39,013 nt of DNA from an uncultured bacterium (GTDB lineage Bacteria > Cyanobacteriota > Vampirovibrionia > Gastranaerophilales > Gastranaerophilaceae): assembly GCA_949300485.1 (NCBI GenBank), contig CASGEL010000016.1:1-39013 (forward strand), read 5' to 3'. Positions 1-9,381 of this stretch are shown here, one piece after another (positions within the stretch are counted from its first letter, which is position 1; each line of letters starts with the position of its first letter). A program made the position numbers and the translations under genes. The notes under the pieces are model-generated. The model was given only the letters and a program-made list of their open reading frames with translations. It searched no databases and was not told where the DNA came from.

Positions 1-71
1 ATCGCTTCCGTCTTTTGCCTTCTGCTCACTCACCGCTCGAACTCAAATAGAGTTCTCTTCTCTGTCGCCCT

Positions 72-102
72 AATAAAAAACAAATGGAAAGAAATCCATT
101 TG
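72..102 (-). terminator. Rho-independent terminator of tRNA-Gly
   Basis: An 8-bp stem (CAAATGGA at 81-88 with TCCATTTG at 95-102, 6-nt loop) is followed on the minus strand by six T residues (complement of 75-80). It lies about 9 bases past the 3' end of the minus-strand tRNA-Gly, as expected for its terminator. Confidence 0.75.
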
Positions 103-110
103 CTAAAACT

Positions 111-182
111 AGCGGGCAACGAGACTCGAACTCGCGATCTTCTCCTTGGGAAGGAGACATTCTACCACTGAACTATGCCCGC
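111..182 (-). tRNA. tRNA-Gly (anticodon CCC)
   Basis: On the minus strand the 72-nt sequence folds as a cloverleaf. The acceptor GCGGGCA pairs with TGCCCGC, the D-arm reads GTTCAGTGGTAGAAT, the anticodon stem TCTCC/GGAGA holds loop TTCCCAA (anticodon CCC), and the T-loop is TTCGAGT. The discriminator base is U, as usual for bacterial tRNA-Gly. No CCA is encoded. The tRNA would read GGG codons. A terminator hairpin follows immediately. Confidence 0.93.
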
Positions 183-348
183 AGGTATTCTCCGTAATCT
201 AAATATATCACAAAATTTCTATTTTAAACAAATTTTTATTTTTCTTAAATGTATTATATACAATGACATTTTATTATTTTTTGTCTAAATTTGTTTTATA
301 TGAACAACTCTTAGCATTTTTCGTTCTAAATATATAGGAGAATAATAT

Positions 349-768
349 ATGAAAAAGTTTTTAACAGTTTTAATATCAATGTTAGTGTTATCAGGTATGA
401 CGTTTGCTGAAACTGTAAACAGTTATGATAAATACGGTATAAAAACAGGTTCATACAAAACCTCTGGTTCAACAACTACAAAATATAATAAATATGGTCA
501 AAAAGAAGCCTCTTACAAAACAAATGGTAATACTACAAATACCTATGATCGTTACGGTATTAAAACAGGATCTTACAGAACTACTGGGAATACTACAATA
601 CAATATAACAAATACGGTCAAAAAGTTGGTACCTACAAAACAAATTCAAATGGTACAACAACAACTTATGATAAATATGGACGCAAAACTGGTTCTTATA
701 AACAAGATTCTTCAGGCAGAGTTATACAATATGACAAATACGGCAGAAAAGTAGGAAGTTATAATTAA
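349..768 (+). CDS. Small secreted protein made of six YDKYG repeats
   Basis: The 139-residue product starts with a signal peptide (MKKFL, hydrophobic core, likely cleavage after TFA at about residue 20). The rest is almost entirely six tandem repeats of 20-21 residues. Each begins Y[ND][KR]YG and continues with a GSYKT-type block and a Thr/Asn-rich tail, and the last repeat is truncated. Repeats starting YD with I or R after YG alternate with repeats starting YN with Q after YG, so the unit may be a 40-residue dimer. The start has AGGAG at 336-340, 8 bases upstream. I do not recognise a named family. The spaced aromatic and glycine residues suggest a secreted beta-repeat or surface-binding protein, which is inference. 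It converges on the autotransporter gene. Confidence 0.85.
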   Translation: MKKFLTVLISMLVLSGMTFAETVNSYDKYGIKTGSYKTSGSTTTKYNKYGQKEASYKTNGNTTNTYDRYGIKTGSYRTTGNTTIQYNKYGQKVGTYKTNSNGTTTTYDKYGRKTGSYKQDSSGRVIQYDKYGRKVGSYN

Positions 769-810
769 TTTTAAAGCTTAAACCTGTAAAATTCAATTAT
801 TAAAGTCTTT

Positions 811-3800
811 TTACAATCTCCAATTCAAACCGCCCTGGCAGATAATACCTGTTCTGCCTACATTTCTGACAGTTGCCTGAGCGTACATCATAAGTCTGTC
901 AGAGAAGGTTTTTGTCATACCAAATCCGTATTGCAGATAACCATGGGCCATTTTTACACTCGGAAGATCAACATATCCGGCCTGTCCATCTATTCCTGCA
1001 AAGAAATTCCAAGCGTAAGCGATTGTTGCATAAGCTTTCCAGGTTTCTCTTTGGTAGATGAAGTTTACACCGGGAGCTACATTAAAGCCGTTTAAGAAGC
1101 CTGAACTCATGCCCATTTGACCGTAATCAGTGTGCCAGTTTTGTTGTCCAAACATATTATAAGCCAATGTTAATGACGGTTGGATGACAAAATGATTTCC
1201 TAAATTCCAATCATAAGCGGTCTTACTTGCAACACCTACAAAGTAATTAAATGCATCCTCAGATGTTCCTGCAATATTCATTTCGGTTCCGTAAACACCG
1301 GCATAAATCATTGCGGTTTCCATAAATTGTTTTTTCATCCAACTGCTCATAAAACCAAGCTGTCCGCCGTTTTCCCATATCCCGACTCCGTTAAATGTTT
1401 GATGACCACCATTGTAAGCTATATAAGCAGTAGGTATATATTGCCAGCCGTTTCTTAATTCTTTCATTCCGAAATCAGCACCTATGATGAAGCCCCAAGA
1501 GTTATTACGGACTTTATCAAGACTGTTGTTCATTTTTAATGTTTCAAAGTTTCCGAATACTTCTGTCCAAAGTCCTCCATCTTTCAATGTTCTTTCGTAA
1601 CTTGCAGTACCGTCTAAGATTGCTGTTTTGTTTTTAAATAATTGATCATAGCTTGCTCCATAACGTCTTATCTGCGCCCGATTGAATAACGTATCATTTA
1701 CAACAAGCTGGTTCATATAAGAGGCGGCTGTTGCAACCTGTCCCCTGAAGACCTGCGGATTAAATCTTGACAGATCCATTGTATAACTTCCGTCATTGGC
1801 AGATGATGCGTTTAATCTATAATAACCTATCGGAGTGAAAATTTCTTTATCAGTGGCTGTAAAAGCAACTTCACTATCTATATTATCCGAATTAAATATT
1901 TTTCCAAGACGTATATGTTTTTCTATTGGTGCATCATAGCCAAATACATCACCTGCAATATTCCAGTCAGAAATATGAATGGTTCCTGTTTCACCTGCTG
2001 TTGCAACTTTTATTGAATCTGCGGAAATTGTGTCAGCACTTGCATTGCCGTTGCTTCGTGCATATAGATCAATTGCAAAGTTTGTCTGTCCATCACCTAA
2101 TGCTCCGTTATTGACTGTAAGATTATTAATTGAATTGTTTGTTATTACGCTATTTGCCATATTGATTAACCCTGAGGTATCAATATTAATCTGATTACCA
2201 TCAGAGTATTTTATTAGTCCTTTTTGCGAAAGGTAGTTTAATACAGAGGTATCATCAATTACTACATTTCCTCCTGTAATTGATGAACCGCCGTCTTTTG
2301 TAACGGTAAGTGTTGAGTTATTTGTTAAGTTAACATTTCCCCCTGAGATTTTGCTGTTTCCATCATTCAATGCCAGTGTTGCTCCTGTCATTGTTAAATT
2401 ACCGCCTGTTTGAATATAATTACCATTGGAATCAGTAACTTTTGTCAAATCATCTGAAATATACAGGTTCCCATTGTTTAGACCGATACTTCCATGCCAA
2501 GAGTCGTTATTATTTAAGGAAACGTTAGCATCATTCCCATCTATTTCAAGTTTTGAAGCAGATGCAATATTTACTGTTGAATCAGCATCTATCGTTCCGC
2601 CTTTTGTTCTGAATGTACTGTTGCCTCTTATTCCAAATCTGCTACCTGCGACATTTAATCTTGAGGAATGAGTTTTTCCGTTGTTTATATCAAGTGTTGA
2701 TTGTTCGCTGACATTTATTTCTCCATCAGTTATTGAGCTTTGTGAATCTTGTATTGACAACGTTGAGTTTCCTGAAATGTTTGTAGTTCCGCCGGATTGG
2801 CTGAAAGATCCGTTTTCTGTTGTTGTCTTATTTATTCCGCTTGTCAGATTGAGAGTACCGTTTGTTACTTTAGTATGACCGTTTAGGCTGTCATTGTTTC
2901 CGTCTATGGTTACATTAGTATCACTGCCGTTTAATTCAAGTGTTGCACCTTCATCAACTGTTATTGTAGAATCTGAATCAATCGTTCCGCTTGTGACAGC
3001 ATGTTTGCTGCCTCTGCGTATTGAGAATCTTCCGCCTGTTGAATTAACTGCAGATGAGTTATCTGATGAATTATTTATATCAAGTTCGCCTGTATTTGTA
3101 ATATTAACAGTCCCACCTGAGAGTTTGCTTTCTGATGTATTAAGAGTTAGTTTAGCATCAGAAATATTTGTAGTTCCCCCGGATTGGTTAAATGTTGCAT
3201 TTGATGTAGTTGTTTTATCAAGGTTTCCGGATAAATTTAATGTTCCGTTTGAAACGTTTATATTACCGTTCCAATTGTCGTTAACTCCATCAATATCTGT
3301 TGTTCCGCCTTTGACATTAAGGGTACCGTTTTGATTGATAGTAACTGCAGCATTAGATGTTATGGTGCCTTGTTCAATATTTAATTCTCCGCTTGAGTCT
3401 GATGTTCCTATATGAAGGTTTCCTCCGGAAATGCTGTCGCTTGTATTATTTAAAGTCGTTCCTGTTCCTGTAACGGTTGTAGTACCGCCGGTTTGGGTTA
3501 ATACTCCGGATTGGTCTTTATTCATCCCGTTAAGGTGCAGATTTCCTCTACTGACATTAACATTTCCTTCAAATCTGTCTGTTTCCCCATCAAGAGTAAC
3601 ATTTCCTCCGGTAACATTTAAATTGCTTCCGGCAGAGATATTTGTTGAAGCTCCTTGAGCTATAGTTCCGTTTGAAACTGTTACTGTTGAGCTATCTGCT
3701 GCTGTTCCAATATTGAATGTTCCGCCTGAAATAAGGTCCTCAGAATTATTAAGATTAAATGTATCTCCAGTGACAGTTGTTACTCCCCCGGTTTGAGTTA

Positions 3801-6800
3801 ACTTTCCGGAAGTATTTTTATCAATTCCGACAAGAGCTAGATTTCCTGAACCGATATTTATATCTCCATTCCATGTGTCTGTGTTATCAAGAGTTACATC
3901 TCCACCGGAAATATTTAATGTTGCGTTAGTTTGGATATTAGTTGTTGCGTTCCCTTGGATTGAACCATGAGAAACATCGACGGTTGTTGGTTTTGTTCCG
4001 TTTCCGATATTTAGGTTTCCACCAGAAACGGTGTCTGCACTATTGTTTAGAGCAAAGCTATCTCCAGTAATTGTTGTTGTGCCTGAATTTTGTGAAAATA
4101 CTCCACTTTCGTGTTTTTGTGCATTGTCGAGGTTAACAGTTCCTCCGGTAACATGCATTGCTCCATTTTCATTAATAGTAACATTTGTGTTGGAACCTAT
4201 TGTTCCTTGCGAAATACTTATGCTTGAGTTTGTTGTTCCGTCTCCTATTTGAAGGTTTCCGCCTGATATATTATCTGAAGCATTATTCAGATCAAAACCT
4301 TCTCCTGTGACAATGGTGTTCCCGCCTGTTTGCGTTAGGACTCCTGTTTTATTATTAACATTTGATACATTTAAAATACCGTCAGTAACATTTATATTCC
4401 CAGCCCAGGTATCAGTATTATCCATTGTTACGTTTCCGCCTGTCACATTGATATTTGAATTTGAATTTAATGTAACATTTGCTCCGCCGTATATTGCACC
4501 TTTGGATACGGTTACTGTTGATTCTGAATTGCTTCCAATTATTAAATTTCCTCCGGAGATACTGTCTTCAGAATTATTTAATTCAAAATTCCCATCAATA
4601 TTTGTCGTTCCGCCAGATTGATTAAATTTTCCGTTAGAATGTTTGTTCGCATTATTTAAAGAAAGATTTCCCTCTGTTATGTTGACATCACCTTGCCAGG
4701 AATCATTTTCGTCTAGAGTAACATCTCCGCCTGTAACATTAAGTGTCCCGTTATGGTTTATGTTGACTGTTGCATTTGAGTTGATATATCCTTGTGTGAC
4801 ACTCATGTCAGATTGGCTTGTTTGATCTCCTATATGAAGTGTTCCGCCTGATATTATATCTGCAGAGTTATCTAAATCAAACCCTGAACCAGTTACAATT
4901 GTAGTTCCTCCTGACTGGTTAAATACACCGTCAAAATTTTTATGCGTGTTATCAAGTGTAAGTTTTCCGTCAGTTACATTTACATTTCCTGTCCAGCTGG
5001 TAGAACTTCCTAATTCTACGTTTCCTCCGCTAACATTTAATGTTGAATTTTTTGTTATATCTACCGTTGTATTTTGGGAGATTGAACCTTGAGAAACAGA
5101 CATACTTGATGATGAGATTCCATCTCCGATATTAACTCTACCGCCAGTAACACGATCATTGATATTATTGAGGTCAAATCCGTTGCCGGTGACTGTTGTA
5201 ATTCCACCTTCCTGATTAAGGGTGCCGTCTTTATTGATCCCGTTGATATTCAAGTTTCCATCAGACATGTGTATAGTTCCACCCCAAGTGTCGTCAGAAT
5301 CCATTGTTACGTTTCCGCCTGATATATCAATTGTTCCTTTGTTATTTAACGTGACTGTTGAATTTGTTGTGATTGTTCCTTGAGAAACATTAAGTTTCGA
5401 AGAGGTGGTGCCGTTTCCAATATTTAGACTTCCACCGTCAATCAAGTCATCTTGATTGTTCAGGTCAAATTTGTTCCCGGTGACATTTATTGTGCCGTCT
5501 GTCTGGGTTAATGTTCCGGATTTTGTTGCGTTGTTAATATTTATTGTTCCGCTTCCGTTTAGTTCAACATTTCCTTCCCAGCTATCTTCATTATCAAAGG
5601 TTACGTTTCCTCTTGTAACATTCATTTCTCCGTTAGAGGAAACATTTATAACTGCGTTTTCATCAATTGTGCCTCTGCTTACAGTAAGCCTTCCTGAATT
5701 TGAGTCGGTTCCGATATTAACAGTACCTGAACTGATTGTATCAGAGGTATTATTCATATCAAATCCATTCCCGGTTATATTAACTGTTCCGCCTGTTTGA
5801 GTGTATGTACCATTAGGGTCTTTAGTCATGTTATTGAGGTTTGTGGTTCCTCGTGACATATTAACATCACCGTTCCATGTATCTGTTGCACTGTCTAATG
5901 TAACATTTCCGCCTGATATATTTAATGTTCCGGAATCAGATATATCGACATTGGCACCTTCATATACAATACCATTTGAAACATTAAGATTTCCGGCGGT
6001 TGTTCCGTCACCAATATGGACATCTCCTCCTGTTATTGTGTCAGATGAATTATTAAGATTGAAATCTCCTGTAATTGTTGTTGAACCTTCGGTTTGAGTA
6101 AATCTGCCAGATGAATTTTTATTGATACCTATTAAAGCTAAACTCCCTCTGGAAACATTTGTTGTTCCGTTCCAGGTATCAGTATCGTCTAAAGTTGCGT
6201 TTCCTCCGTTTATATTAAGAGTTCCATTAGTTGAAATGACTGTAGTTGCTCCTTGCTCAAGTGTTCCGTTTGATATGCTCAGTTGTCCGTTTTGTGTTCC
6301 TTGTCCTATATTAACTGTACCGCCTGATATATTGTCACTTCTGTTGTTTAAATCAAATCCTGTACCGCTGAGGTTTAATGTTCCGTTTGATTGGTTTAAG
6401 CTCCCACTTTTTGTTGCAGAATTCAAATTTAAAATTCCTGAAGAAAAATTAATATTTCCGCTGATAGTGTCTGAGTTATCAAAATTTGCTACTCCGCCAG
6501 ATAAGGCAAGTTCTGTTCCAGAGGCTAAAGTTGTATTAACTGCACTTTCGATACTGCTGTCTGTGGATAGTGTAAGAGTACCGCTTGTTACGTTTAAATT
6601 TCCTGTAGTTGCACTTAATATTCCGTTTACAACAGATGAAGAATAACCTCCTACGGATAATCTTCCGCCTGAAAGATCCGCAGTGATACTGTCGGCATCT
6701 CCGTTTAGCCATGTATATGTTGTATACGAGGGCAGTGTTCCCTCCCTGTTTTGTAAGGTTCCTGTAGAACCGTTTGCGGTTGCGCTATCTGTAATGGATA

Positions 6801-6888
6801 CTGTTTCTGCAAAGACGGGAATATAAGTATTACCAACTATGGCAATACACGCAGCAACCACCCAAAATCTTTTCATTTTATTGTTCAT
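811..6888 (-). CDS. Giant type V autotransporter with repetitive passenger and C-terminal beta-barrel
   Basis: The 2,025-residue product has three parts. (1) A signal peptide, with cleavage likely after VFA near residue 27. (2) A passenger of roughly 80-residue repeats, in which I count fourteen copies of a Q-[TS/EN]-x-G-T-type motif between recurring phrases such as SGGNVTLD, DTWNGDVNV, FDLNN and SQGTI. This Gly/Asn/Ser/Thr-rich pattern is typical of right-handed beta-helix passengers. (3) A C-terminal domain of about 255 residues with alternating aromatic and polar strands (LWTEVFGNF, WGFIIGADFGM, YLQYGFGMTKTF, GLNWRL at the end) that fits an autotransporter beta-domain. The product should be translocated to the cell surface as an adhesin or surface fibre. 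The start at 6888 has a weak ribosome binding site, and a second Met lies four codons in. A long inverted repeat sits upstream. Confidence 0.88.
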   Translation of the reverse strand: MNNKMKRFWVVAACIAIVGNTYIPVFAETVSITDSATANGSTGTLQNREGTLPSYTTYTWLNGDADSITADLSGGRLSVGGYSSSVVNGILSATTGNLNVTSGTLTLSTDSSIESAVNTTLASGTELALSGGVANFDNSDTISGNINFSSGILNLNSATKSGSLNQSNGTLNLSGTGFDLNNRSDNISGGTVNIGQGTQNGQLSISNGTLEQGATTVISTNGTLNINGGNATLDDTDTWNGTTNVSRGSLALIGINKNSSGRFTQTEGSTTITGDFNLNNSSDTITGGDVHIGDGTTAGNLNVSNGIVYEGANVDISDSGTLNISGGNVTLDSATDTWNGDVNMSRGTTNLNNMTKDPNGTYTQTGGTVNITGNGFDMNNTSDTISSGTVNIGTDSNSGRLTVSRGTIDENAVINVSSNGEMNVTRGNVTFDNEDSWEGNVELNGSGTININNATKSGTLTQTDGTINVTGNKFDLNNQDDLIDGGSLNIGNGTTSSKLNVSQGTITTNSTVTLNNKGTIDISGGNVTMDSDDTWGGTIHMSDGNLNINGINKDGTLNQEGGITTVTGNGFDLNNINDRVTGGRVNIGDGISSSSMSVSQGSISQNTTVDITKNSTLNVSGGNVELGSSTSWTGNVNVTDGKLTLDNTHKNFDGVFNQSGGTTIVTGSGFDLDNSADIISGGTLHIGDQTSQSDMSVTQGYINSNATVNINHNGTLNVTGGDVTLDENDSWQGDVNITEGNLSLNNANKHSNGKFNQSGGTTNIDGNFELNNSEDSISGGNLIIGSNSESTVTVSKGAIYGGANVTLNSNSNINVTGGNVTMDNTDTWAGNINVTDGILNVSNVNNKTGVLTQTGGNTIVTGEGFDLNNASDNISGGNLQIGDGTTNSSISISQGTIGSNTNVTINENGAMHVTGGTVNLDNAQKHESGVFSQNSGTTTITGDSFALNNSADTVSGGNLNIGNGTKPTTVDVSHGSIQGNATTNIQTNATLNISGGDVTLDNTDTWNGDINIGSGNLALVGIDKNTSGKLTQTGGVTTVTGDTFNLNNSEDLISGGTFNIGTAADSSTVTVSNGTIAQGASTNISAGSNLNVTGGNVTLDGETDRFEGNVNVSRGNLHLNGMNKDQSGVLTQTGGTTTVTGTGTTLNNTSDSISGGNLHIGTSDSSGELNIEQGTITSNAAVTINQNGTLNVKGGTTDIDGVNDNWNGNINVSNGTLNLSGNLDKTTTSNATFNQSGGTTNISDAKLTLNTSESKLSGGTVNITNTGELDINNSSDNSSAVNSTGGRFSIRRGSKHAVTSGTIDSDSTITVDEGATLELNGSDTNVTIDGNNDSLNGHTKVTNGTLNLTSGINKTTTENGSFSQSGGTTNISGNSTLSIQDSQSSITDGEINVSEQSTLDINNGKTHSSRLNVAGSRFGIRGNSTFRTKGGTIDADSTVNIASASKLEIDGNDANVSLNNNDSWHGSIGLNNGNLYISDDLTKVTDSNGNYIQTGGNLTMTGATLALNDGNSKISGGNVNLTNNSTLTVTKDGGSSITGGNVVIDDTSVLNYLSQKGLIKYSDGNQINIDTSGLINMANSVITNNSINNLTVNNGALGDGQTNFAIDLYARSNGNASADTISADSIKVATAGETGTIHISDWNIAGDVFGYDAPIEKHIRLGKIFNSDNIDSEVAFTATDKEIFTPIGYYRLNASSANDGSYTMDLSRFNPQVFRGQVATAASYMNQLVVNDTLFNRAQIRRYGASYDQLFKNKTAILDGTASYERTLKDGGLWTEVFGNFETLKMNNSLDKVRNNSWGFIIGADFGMKELRNGWQYIPTAYIAYNGGHQTFNGVGIWENGGQLGFMSSWMKKQFMETAMIYAGVYGTEMNIAGTSEDAFNYFVGVASKTAYDWNLGNHFVIQPSLTLAYNMFGQQNWHTDYGQMGMSSGFLNGFNVAPGVNFIYQRETWKAYATIAYAWNFFAGIDGQAGYVDLPSVKMAHGYLQYGFGMTKTFSDRLMMYAQATVRNVGRTGIICQGGLNWRL

Positions 6889-6905
6889 CTGACTTCTAGT
6901 TTATT

Positions 6906-6948
6906 TTTAAGATACGTATCCCAACAATATTGTAATATGTATCTTAAA
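6906..6948. promoter_or_regulatory. Long inverted repeat upstream of the autotransporter gene
   Basis: TTTAAGATACGTAT (6906-6919) and ATATGTATCTTAAA (6935-6948) are inverted copies matching at 13 of 14 positions, separated by 15 bases. It lies between the kinase stop and the autotransporter start. Neither strand has a T-run after the stem, so it looks more like a dyad operator, or a structured 5' leader, than a terminator. Confidence 0.5.
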
Positions 6949-6978
6949 TTTTTCAAAAAAATTATTATTTTGTTACAA

Positions 6979-7863
6979 TTACATAATAATTTTGTTTCTG
7001 AAATTTTCTTGCTGAACAATATGAATTAATTTATTTAAGAATGCTTTATAACGAGCTCTTACAGCTTCTCCTGACAAAACTATATCCGCTTCGTTTTTGC
7101 AAGGTCGAATGTATATTTCTGCTTTTTGAGATGCATTTTTGTATACTCCATCGGCAGAATCTCCTAAATCTCTTTCTGCTGCTCTTACGTAAAATCTTTT
7201 TTTCTGTACTTCTTTTTCAATATCAACATAAATTTTAAAATCAAATACATCTTTAATTTTTTCTGTTAACGTAAACAATCCTTCCGAAATAATAATTTTG
7301 GAAGGATGTGTTAATGTACAATTATCGTATCTTTTGGCAGTTCCTGACATGTCATATTTAGGCAGGTAAACAGATTTGCCTGATAATAATTCTTGAATAT
7401 GTTTATTCATAAGTTCCAGTTCAAGTGCTTGCGGAACATCAAGGTCGTAATGTTTAGCAAATTCAGCAAAAGAACCTGCTGCTTTTACCATATCCGAACG
7501 ATCGTAATAATAATCGTCTGTATTGACTCTGGTTATGGCATTATCAATTTCAAATTCTGTAGTAAATGATTTGATTGTATCAATAATATCAAGTGTAATA
7601 GTTGATTTTCCGCTTGCAGTTTCTCCTGCAATACCGATTGATGCTGAGCGGCTGATATGTCCGGATAAAAATTTTGCCAATTTTGAAAGAATTTCAGGCT
7701 TATAACTTATTAAAACAGACCCTTCGGATTGTAATTCTTCTTCAAAAATTCTTTTTAATTGTTCTTCTACAGCATCTACTCTGTTAAACGGAACGGAAAC
7801 ATACATTTTTCTTGTTTTAATTTCTGTTGTTTCCTTTGTTTTTTGCATTATATAATCTGCCAT
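6979..7863 (-). CDS. Uridine kinase / phosphoribulokinase-type P-loop kinase
   Basis: The 294-residue protein has a Walker A motif GETASGKST (about residues 80-88), the TDDYYYD segment (115-121) that resembles the nucleoside-binding region of uridine kinases, and a strand ending IIISEGLF that fits the Walker B position. These features place it in the uridine kinase/phosphoribulokinase superfamily of small-molecule kinases. It carries about 70 extra N-terminal residues compared with E. coli Udk. The substrate cannot be fixed from sequence; uridine/cytidine salvage is the default guess. It is transcribed in the same direction as the autotransporter, 90 bp upstream of it, with the inverted repeat in the gap. 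It diverges from dapL across a 216-bp AT-rich gap. Confidence 0.75.
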   Translation of the reverse strand: MADYIMQKTKETTEIKTRKMYVSVPFNRVDAVEEQLKRIFEEELQSEGSVLISYKPEILSKLAKFLSGHISRSASIGIAGETASGKSTITLDIIDTIKSFTTEFEIDNAITRVNTDDYYYDRSDMVKAAGSFAEFAKHYDLDVPQALELELMNKHIQELLSGKSVYLPKYDMSGTAKRYDNCTLTHPSKIIISEGLFTLTEKIKDVFDFKIYVDIEKEVQKKRFYVRAAERDLGDSADGVYKNASQKAEIYIRPCKNEADIVLSGEAVRARYKAFLNKLIHIVQQENFRNKIIM

Positions 7864-8032
7864 TAGCTACCTTTATATATTCTACATTACTACATGTATA
7901 GTCTTTTTCATGACTATACCAAAATTAAATTCAAAAAAAAATATTTTTTGTCAAAATATTAATTTTAGTAAATATAATTTAACATTTGATAGTTTTTAAT
8001 AAAGATAATAACTAATAAATACCAGGCTTTTA

Positions 8033-8041
8033 TGGTATAAT
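8033..8041 (+). promoter_or_regulatory. Extended -10 promoter of dapL
   Basis: TGGTATAAT is a consensus extended -10 element (TGn plus TATAAT), 38 bases before the dapL start. No good -35 hexamer is visible 17 bases upstream, as is common when the TGn extension is present. Confidence 0.6.
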
Positions 8042-8079
8042 TTTTTTGTTCAAATACATAAGCAGGGAGTTTTTAATCA

Positions 8080-9261
8080 ATGAATATAAACAAAAATTAT
8101 CAAAATATTTCAGACAGTTATTTATTTTCAACTATTGCAAAGAAAGTAAATGAATTTGCATCAAAAAATCCTGACAAAAAAATTATCAGACTCGGGATAG
8201 GCGATGTTACTTTACCTTTGTGCAAGGTTGTAGTTGAAGCATTGAAACAGGCATCTGAGGATATGGGGGTAAAAGAAACTTTCCATGGTTACGGGCCTGA
8301 GCAAGGGTATGATTTCTTAAAAACTAAAATTCAATCATATTATAAAACTCACAATGTAGATTTGGATTTGGATGAAATATTTATTTCTGATGGCGCAAAG
8401 TCTGATTTAGGAAATATTTTGGACTTGTTTGATGTTGATAATACTGTTTTGGTGCCGGATCCTGTTTACCCTGTTTATGTTGATACAAATACAATGGCAG
8501 GAAGGAAAATTGTTTATATTGATGCAAACGCTTCTAATGATTTTCTTCCTCTTCCTAATAAATCTATTAAGGCGGATATAATTTATTTGTGCTCGCCAAA
8601 CAATCCTACGGGTGCGGTTTATAATAAAGAGCAGCTGAAAGCCTGGATTGATTATGCAAATGAAAATAAGGCAGTAATTTTGTTTGACTCAGCTTATGAA
8701 TGCTTTATTACGGATAAAGAATTGCCAAGAAGTATTTACGAAATAGAAGGTGCTAAAACCTGTGCAATTGAATTTTGTTCCCTTTCAAAAATGGCAGGAT
8801 TTACAGGTACAAGATGCGGTTATACTGTTGTTCCGAAAGCTCTTGTATTTGATGATGTTATGCTTAATAAAATGTGGTTAAGACGCCAAACTACAAAATT
8901 TAACGGAGTTCCGTATATTGTTCAAAAAGGTGCCGAAGCTGTATTCACTCCGGAAGGTCAAAAAGAAATTCAAGAGAATTTGAATTATTACAAAGAAAAT
9001 GCAAAAATTATTTCAGATACTCTTTCTAAACATAATATTTGGCACATTGGAGGTAAACACTCTCCGTATATCTGGTTAAAATGTCCGAATAATATGACTT
9101 CCTGGGAATTCTTTGATTATTTGTTAAATAATTTGCAAATAGTAGGGACTCCGGGTTCTGGGTTTGGTAAAAACGGTGAAGGTTATTTCCGTTTAACATC
9201 TTTTGGCAGCAGAGAAAATACAATTGAGGCCATGAAACGCTTTGATAGTTTTCAGTGGTAG
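8080..9261 (+). CDS. dapL: LL-diaminopimelate aminotransferase
   Basis: This is a PLP-dependent fold-type I aminotransferase that converts tetrahydrodipicolinate directly to LL-diaminopimelate for lysine and peptidoglycan synthesis. The N-terminus (NYLFSTIAKK-like, then RLGIGDVTLPL at 37-47), the YGPEQGYDFLK segment, SPNNPTGAVY (172-181), the PLP lysine in SLSKMAGFTGTRCGY (Lys237) and the C-terminal GSGFGKNGEGYFRLT match the DapL family. The length of 393 residues is close to that of known DapL enzymes. DapL occurs in cyanobacteria, chlamydiae and some other lineages but not in most Proteobacteria or Firmicutes, so it is one clue to the organism. AGGGAG at 8064-8069 sets the start. It appears monocistronic. 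Confidence 0.93.
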   Translation: MNINKNYQNISDSYLFSTIAKKVNEFASKNPDKKIIRLGIGDVTLPLCKVVVEALKQASEDMGVKETFHGYGPEQGYDFLKTKIQSYYKTHNVDLDLDEIFISDGAKSDLGNILDLFDVDNTVLVPDPVYPVYVDTNTMAGRKIVYIDANASNDFLPLPNKSIKADIIYLCSPNNPTGAVYNKEQLKAWIDYANENKAVILFDSAYECFITDKELPRSIYEIEGAKTCAIEFCSLSKMAGFTGTRCGYTVVPKALVFDDVMLNKMWLRRQTTKFNGVPYIVQKGAEAVFTPEGQKEIQENLNYYKENAKIISDTLSKHNIWHIGGKHSPYIWLKCPNNMTSWEFFDYLLNNLQIVGTPGSGFGKNGEGYFRLTSFGSRENTIEAMKRFDSFQW

Positions 9262-9381
9262 TCAAAAATCCTATCAAAGATACGCAGCCCTCTGATGTTT
9301 TGACATATTATCGGGTCTTATTCCTATGGAAACCTGAGATTTTTAAACCAGTTCGGAATGACATGGAGAAAAATTAGATAT

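Noticed and set aside
2..73. A frame open from the window edge to TAA at 71-73, and a small GAACTC/GAGTTC hairpin at 39-55
   Set aside because: The 23 residues show no recognisable protein pattern and the hairpin does not extend into a tRNA cloverleaf. The segment is too short to call.
349..768. Repetitive DNA that could be mistaken for a CRISPR array
   Set aside because: The 60-63 bp repeats are in frame, diverge at synonymous positions and encode a protein with a signal peptide. There are no unique spacers and no cas genes.
1926..6646. Many open frames on the plus strand opposite the autotransporter gene
   Set aside because: They are shadows of the repetitive minus-strand gene: the same hydrophobic Val/Pro/Phe-rich phrases recur with the repeat period, and none has a convincing ribosome binding site.
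9262..9381. Possible gene remnant or terminator after dapL
   Set aside because: No stable hairpin with a T-run and no recognisable protein fragment was found in this 120-bp gap.
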